From Owenia fusiformis (Eukaryota; Annelida; Polychaeta; Sabellida; Oweniidae): a stretch of 44,951 nucleotides of DNA. Positions within the stretch are counted from its first letter, which is position 1; every line of letters begins with the position of its first letter. Under the pieces are notes generated by a model. That model worked only from the letters and a program-made list of their open reading frames with translations, searched no databases and was not told where the DNA came from. Positions 39,776-44,951 of the stretch are shown piece by piece. The position numbers and the translations under genes are program-made. The stretch lies in assembly GCA_903813345.2 (NCBI GenBank), contig CAIIXF020000002.1:26676455-26721405 (forward strand), read 5' to 3'.

Positions 39776-40594
39776 AAAAAAGGGAAGACAAAACACAGTC
39801 TAGGACATAGAAAACTGAAAAAATAATAATTTGAAAAGTAGAAATCATAGAAAATACCCCTTGGTATAATACAGTTTTAGGATGTTGGACAGAATTGGTT
39901 GAGTATTAGCCAAGAAAACGTTTCAGTGCATCTCGGTCAAAAACAGCTGCAGGATGGAAAATTCTTGAGGAAAAAAATCTTGGGTGACGTAAATAAATAA
40001 GACGCGTTGACTCTTTTATCAGTTCGATAATATTTAATGTCTTCACAAAAAAAGTTACCAAATTCGTTGTCTAAATTATATTAATATGCCTCGGAACCAA
40101 TACATTTGAACCATATCACCCACATTTAAATTCTCAATCATCCTGATTCCAAACGTGTTTTTATTATTTTCAGCATTAAACTCGATTCTGTCCGAGTGGT
40201 CGATAGAACGAGGCTATTAAATTTTTTAAATGTTTTACTCTTATTTTAACCAATATCAATTCAATGTCAGGCGGTTCGAAGTCTTGCCTTCAAATACAAA
40301 ACAATTGGTCAGGTATATAAATAAAAATTTCACTGCCATAGCCCGTGCGATTAAAAGGTGCATGAAAATTAGAAAAAGTTATCTCATCATCAGGTATCCG
40401 GTCGTATAAATCTGGTTTCCGAAAGGCGCAATATGTTGTTATTTATATTAAATAGCTGAAAATGGGAAAATACCTCCGGAGTATCCTCAGATCTGATTAT
40501 TAGTCCCGACCCCGACAAATGTTTTTCACAGATCGGGATATGATGAATCGAAGTTACACTGTCACGTAATTTTATAGGGCTCGCGGGATATTCA
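39776..40594. other. no gene recognised
   Basis: AT-rich DNA downstream of the LINE; nothing supported. Confidence 0.5.
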
Positions 40595-40725
40595 CGAAGT
40601 CAAACACCTTTATCCCGTATGAGCACTTTGTAGCACTGAGCTACGGGACAGTCAGGTTTTCAAACCCACTGTCCCGTACCAGTGCTTGGTAAAAAAATTT
40701 GCTGCGGGATAAAGTGATTTCAAAA
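40595..40725. repeat. imperfect hairpin built on TACGGGACAGT
   Basis: CTACGGGACAGTCAGGTTT faces AAACCCACTGTCCCGTA across a short loop near 40655. Outer arms pair TTTATCCCG(T/C) with CGGGATAAAG. Confidence 0.7.
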
Positions 40726-41690
40726 CTTGACTAATGCTGATCAAAGTATATGCTATCAAGCCATCACATACATGTATCTCTATGTAATTACCATACTATA
40801 TTAACCCTTGCAAAAAATTCCATTTTTCATCTTTGTACTGAATTATATCAACATCAGTCTTTTATCTTTGAAATGTTGCTAAAGTTTATTGGGAGGGGTG
40901 GCATGTACACACTTGATTCAAAATGCTATTGTTTGTGTGTGAGGGGGGGCATCTCCAGAGTTGACTCACATCATGGTCTATAAGAATCACAACTGTCACA
41001 AATCATCATTCCATCTGGTATCATTTAAATATCCTTGAATATGATTTGCAGTATGTACATAAATCCTTGTGTGCCATCCTGTATCATATATTATGCCTAT
41101 TGTTAATGTTGCATATGTCTTTTTATTTTTTAATCAGCTAATATATATGTATATAAACACTGGTGAAGTAATGTGGTCATTCCTCAAGCCCTCCATATCA
41201 TTTATCATCCTAATTGTTCATATGTCAACAGCTCCTTCCAGTGAATTAAATAAAAGTTGTTCTTCACGATAAATACCGGTGAAGTATTGTATTGTTGCAA
41301 TCTGTTTTTCCATCTATTCCCTGCTGTTATTCCACCATATTCTATCTATATGTTTTTGACATGCTGATTACCCATGCCATACATCCTGAAATAAGCAAAT
41401 AATATTTAAATTATTTTCTTTTCTGTATTGTGCCTTTTGTTCATTTATCATTCACTTATGTCCAGTAAATTGAATAAAGTACTAGAAATATGCAAACTCC
41501 ATAGCGCAGCAAATGCCAAAGAACACTAAATTCATGAATCTGTATGCCACAACATAATATTTATCATCTACTTACCCTTGATTTGCAAATATAAAAAAAA
41601 CATTAAAATGTTACATGTATATCAGAATAATCACCAATTCAAGTATTTGGGTGACCATTTGTATTAGATCATTGGTGTGGCGGGGGGGGG
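40726..41690. other. no gene recognised
   Basis: AT-rich. Two short related segments near 41155-41290 (ACTGGTGAAGTA and ACCGGTGAAGTA, each followed later by AATAAA(A)GTTGTTC or similar) hint at a diverged repeat. No coding signal. Confidence 0.45.
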
Positions 41691-41699
41691 GAGGCACGA

Positions 41700-44560
41700 T
41701 GGGTGCAAACCCTCTTCCCCATAACCAATAACAAAATGGCTCCATTACTTTTCGAGTAAGAATAAAAAGAGTAAAAAATGGTGGTCATTTTGAAAAATGG
41801 CTGCCTTTTACCCAAAGTGTCATTTGACAGTGTGCCATGCTTATAGTATTCACATATAAAATATGAACAAAATTGCTCTACTACTTTTTGAGTTATAGTA
41901 AAAAATGTAAAAATGGTCGCCATTTTTCAAAATGGTCGCCTACTACCCAAAGCGTCATTAGACAGTGTGCCATGCTTATAGTATTCACATATAAAATATG
42001 AACAAAATCGCTCTACTACTTTTTGAGTTATAGTAAAAAATGTAAATATGGTCACCATTTTTCAAAATGGTCGCCTACTACCCAAAGTGTCATTAGACAG
42101 TGTGCCATGCTTATAGTATTCACATATAAAATATGAACAAAATCGCTCTACTACTTTTTGAGTTATAGTAAAAAATGTAAAAATGGTCGCCATTTTTCAA
42201 AATGGTCGCCTACTACCCAAAGTGTCATTAGACAGTGTGCCATGCTTATAGTATTCACATATAAAATATGGACAAAATCGCTCTACTACTTTTTGAGTTA
42301 TAGTAAAAAATGTAAAAATGGTCGCCATTTTTCAAAATGGTCGCCTACTACCCAAAGTGTCATTAGACAGTGTGCCATGCTTATAGTATTCACATATAAA
42401 ATATGAACAAAATCGCTCTACTACTTTTTGAGTTATAGTAAAAAATGTAAAAATGGTCGCCATTTTTCAAAATGGTCGCCTACTACCCAAAGTGTCATTA
42501 GACAGTGTGCCATGCTTATAGCATTCACATTTTAAATATGAACAAAATCGCTCTACTACTTTTTGAGTTATAGTAAAAAATGTAAAAATGGTCGCCATTT
42601 TTCAAAATGGTCGCCTACTACCCAAAGTGTCATTAGACAGTGTGCCATGCTTATAGTATTCACATATAAAATATGAACAAAATCACTCTACTACTTTTTG
42701 AGTCAGTATAGTAAAAAATGTAAAAATGGTGGCCATTTTTCAAAATGGTCGCCTACTACCCAAAGTGTCATTAGACAGTGTGCCATGCTTATAGTATTCA
42801 CATATAAAATATGAACAAAATCGCTCTACTACTTTTTGAGCTATAGTAAAAAATGTAAAAATGGTCGCCATTTTTCAAAATGGCCGCCTTCTACCAAAAG
42901 TGTCATTAGACAGTGTGCCATGCTTATAGTATTCACATATAAAATATGAACAAAATCGCTCTACTAGTTTTTGAGTTATAGTATAAAATGTAAAAATGGT
43001 CGCCATTTTTCAAAATGGTCGCCTACTACCCAAAGTGTCATTAGACAGTGTGCCATGCTTATAGTATTCACATATAAAATATGGACAAAATCGCTCTACT
43101 ACTTTTTGAGTTATAGTAAAAAATGTAAAAATGGTCGCCATTTTTCAAAATGGTCGCCTACTACCCAAAGTGTCATTAGACAGTGTGCCATGCTTATAGT
43201 ATTCACATATAAAATATGGACAAAATCGCTCTACTACTTTTTGAGTCAGTATAGTAAAAATGTAAAAATGGTCGCCATTTTTCAAAATGGTCGCCTACTA
43301 CCCAAAGTGTCATTAGACAGTGTGCCATGCTTATAGTATTCACATATAAAATATGGACAAAATCGCTCTACTACTTTTTGAGTTATAGTAAAAAATGTAA
43401 AAATGGTCGCCATTTTTCAAAATGGTCGCCTACTACCCAAAGTGTCATTAGACAGTGTACCATGCTTATAGTATTCACATATAAAATATGAACAAAATCG
43501 CTCTACTACTTTTTGAGTCAGTATAGTAAAAAATGTAAAAATGGTCGCCATTTTTCAAAATGGTCGCCTACTACCCAAAGTGTCATTAGACAGTGTGCCA
43601 TGCTTATAGTATTCACATATAAAATATGAACAAAATCGCTCTACTACTTTTTGAGTCAGTATAGTAAAAAATGTAAAAATGGTCGCCATTTTTCAAAATG
43701 GTCACCTACTACCCAAAGTGTCATTAGACAGTGTGCCATGCTTATAGTATTCACATATAAAATATGAACAAAATCGCTCTACTACTTTTTGAGCTATAGT
43801 AAAAAATGTAAAAATGGTCGCCATTTTTCAAAATGGCCGCCTTCTACCAAAAGTGTCATTAGACAGTGTGCCATGCTTATAGTATTCACATATAAAATAT
43901 GAACAAAATCGCTCTACTAGTTTTTGAGTTATAGTATAAAATGTAAAAATGGTCGCCATTTTTCAAAATGGTCGCCTACTACCCAAAGTGTCATTAGACA
44001 GTGTGCCATGCTTATAGTATTCACATATAAAATATGGACAAAATCGCTCTACTACTTTTTGAGTTATAGTAAAAAATGTAAAAATGGTCGCCATTTTTCA
44101 AAATGGTCGCCTACTACCCAAAGTGTCATTAGACAGTGTGCCATGCTTATAGCATTCACATTTTAAATATGAACAAAATCGCTCTACTACTTTTTGAGTT
44201 ATAGTAAAAAATGTAAAAATGGTCGCCATTTTTCAAAATGGTCGCCTACTACCCAAAGTGTCATTAGACAGTGTGCCATGCTTATAGTATTCACATATAA
44301 AATATGGACAAAATCGCTCTACTAGTTTTTGAGTTATAGTAAAAAAAGTAAAAATGGTGTCCATTTTTCAAAATGGTGTCCATTTTTCAAAATGGTGGCC
44401 ATTTTTCAAAATGGCAGCCTTCTACCAAAAGTGTAATTAGACAGTGTGCAATGCTTATAGTATCCACATACCAAATATGAACAAAATCGCTCCACTACTT
44501 TTAGAGTTACAGCAAAAATCGTAAAATAACGAGTAAAGGCCCCCGTTTTTCAAGATGGCT
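41700..44560. repeat. 135-bp satellite array, about 20 units
   Basis: The word GACAGTGTGCCATGC recurs at 41826, 41961, 42096, 42231, 42366, 42501, 42636, 42774, 42909, 43044, 43179, 43316, 43451, 43589, 43727, 43862, 43997, 44132 and 44267, in steps of 135 with 137/138-bp variants, plus a diverged unit near 44439. The 3-bp-longer units carry GAGTCAGTATAG instead of GAGTTATAG. Each unit contains AAATGGTCGCCATTTTTCAAAATGGTCGCC. Edges are diverged and the centre homogeneous, as expected for unequal exchange. ORFs here arise because 135 is divisible by three. Confidence 0.95.
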
Positions 44561-44951
44561 GCCATGTGCTTCTTTCATATCTACATTCTAGTTTTATTAA
44601 TGTCCTATATATTTTTTTACATTTAAAACATATTGCTATTACAGTTTTACATATTGCACCTAGATTACTGTAAAATTGGCACTAAAATGGACGTCATTTT
44701 TAAACGAGCAGCCATTTTGAAAATTGGCCAACGGCATTAGACGTAATAAGATTGAATAATAAACCATCGAATTTGACTTTTGAAACACTGAAATATGACT
44801 TTTGAAACAAATTCTTTAAACCAAACGTTCTTCGAATGACAGGTGTTTGTAAAAAGCAATAAGCCTTTCAAATTAGGAAATTTTTTGAAATGCTTGTGAA
44901 ACTACGGAAAGTTTCAGCTGCCTCTTTGAGAAACTAAATTGGTGGTTTAAC
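44561..44951. other. right edge of the window, no gene recognised
   Basis: Diverged sequence with scattered AAGATGGCTGCCAT and AAAATGGACGTCATTTTT words related to the satellite. No C1q exon is visible. Confidence 0.5.

Noticed and set aside
42158-44166. Open reading frames of 80-121 codons in the satellite
   Set aside because: They are repeats of one translated unit. The frame stays open only because 135 bp is divisible by three.
41700-44560. CRISPR array
   Set aside because: Units are contiguous 135-bp repeats without unique spacers, in a eukaryotic genome.

Overview
The window is eukaryotic DNA, almost certainly from an invertebrate animal. It is AT-rich, its genes are split by GT-AG introns, and the encoded domains (EMI, calcium-binding EGF, CNTNAP-type fibrinogen-like, sushi/CCP, C1q) are metazoan extracellular modules. 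About half of the window is transposons, foldback elements and satellites. The species cannot be named from the sequence; a marine invertebrate (mollusc, hemichordate, other lophotrochozoan or deuterostome) is a guess from domain content and repeat style.

Layout. 1-4680: the 3' part of a Ty3/Gypsy-type LTR retrotransposon with the unusual order gag-protease-integrase-RT-RNase H, which matches the Gmr1 group. It is broken by one small retro-insertion and one frameshift. 4908-14983 (minus strand): a secreted multidomain gene, reconstructed here as 17 exons: signal peptide, EMI domain, 12 EGF modules, then about 475 residues I do not recognise. Its 3' end is not reached. 14984-18637: divergent intergenic space holding a mariner-like MITE with a transposase remnant and two tandem copies of an 0.7-0.8 kb element with TAA target duplications and a ~21-nt internal AACG periodicity.

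18638-24950 (plus strand): gene A, a complete 10-exon gene for a 529-residue secreted protein with signal peptide, CNTNAP-type fibrinogen-like domain, two sushi domains and a C-terminal C1q domain. 24951-33219: no recognised gene, but foldback elements and a ~140-bp tandem array. 33262-35824: gene B, a tandem paralogue of gene A. Exons 3-8 have identical lengths and phases, but the last two C1q exons are not found in the window. 35825-44951: a dispersed repeat with TCCG tracts, a 5'-truncated non-LTR retrotransposon (CR1/jockey-like RT), a foldback, and a ~2.8 kb satellite of about 20 units of 135 bp.

How the genes relate: all three host genes encode secreted proteins with recognition or adhesion modules. 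Genes A and B combine sushi and C1q (complement-type) modules with a fibrinogen-like module. I infer, without direct evidence, that they are soluble recognition proteins in an immune or matrix context. They are the best candidate here for an undescribed system. Exon coordinates come from manual splice-site reading with phase checks; no transcript evidence was available.
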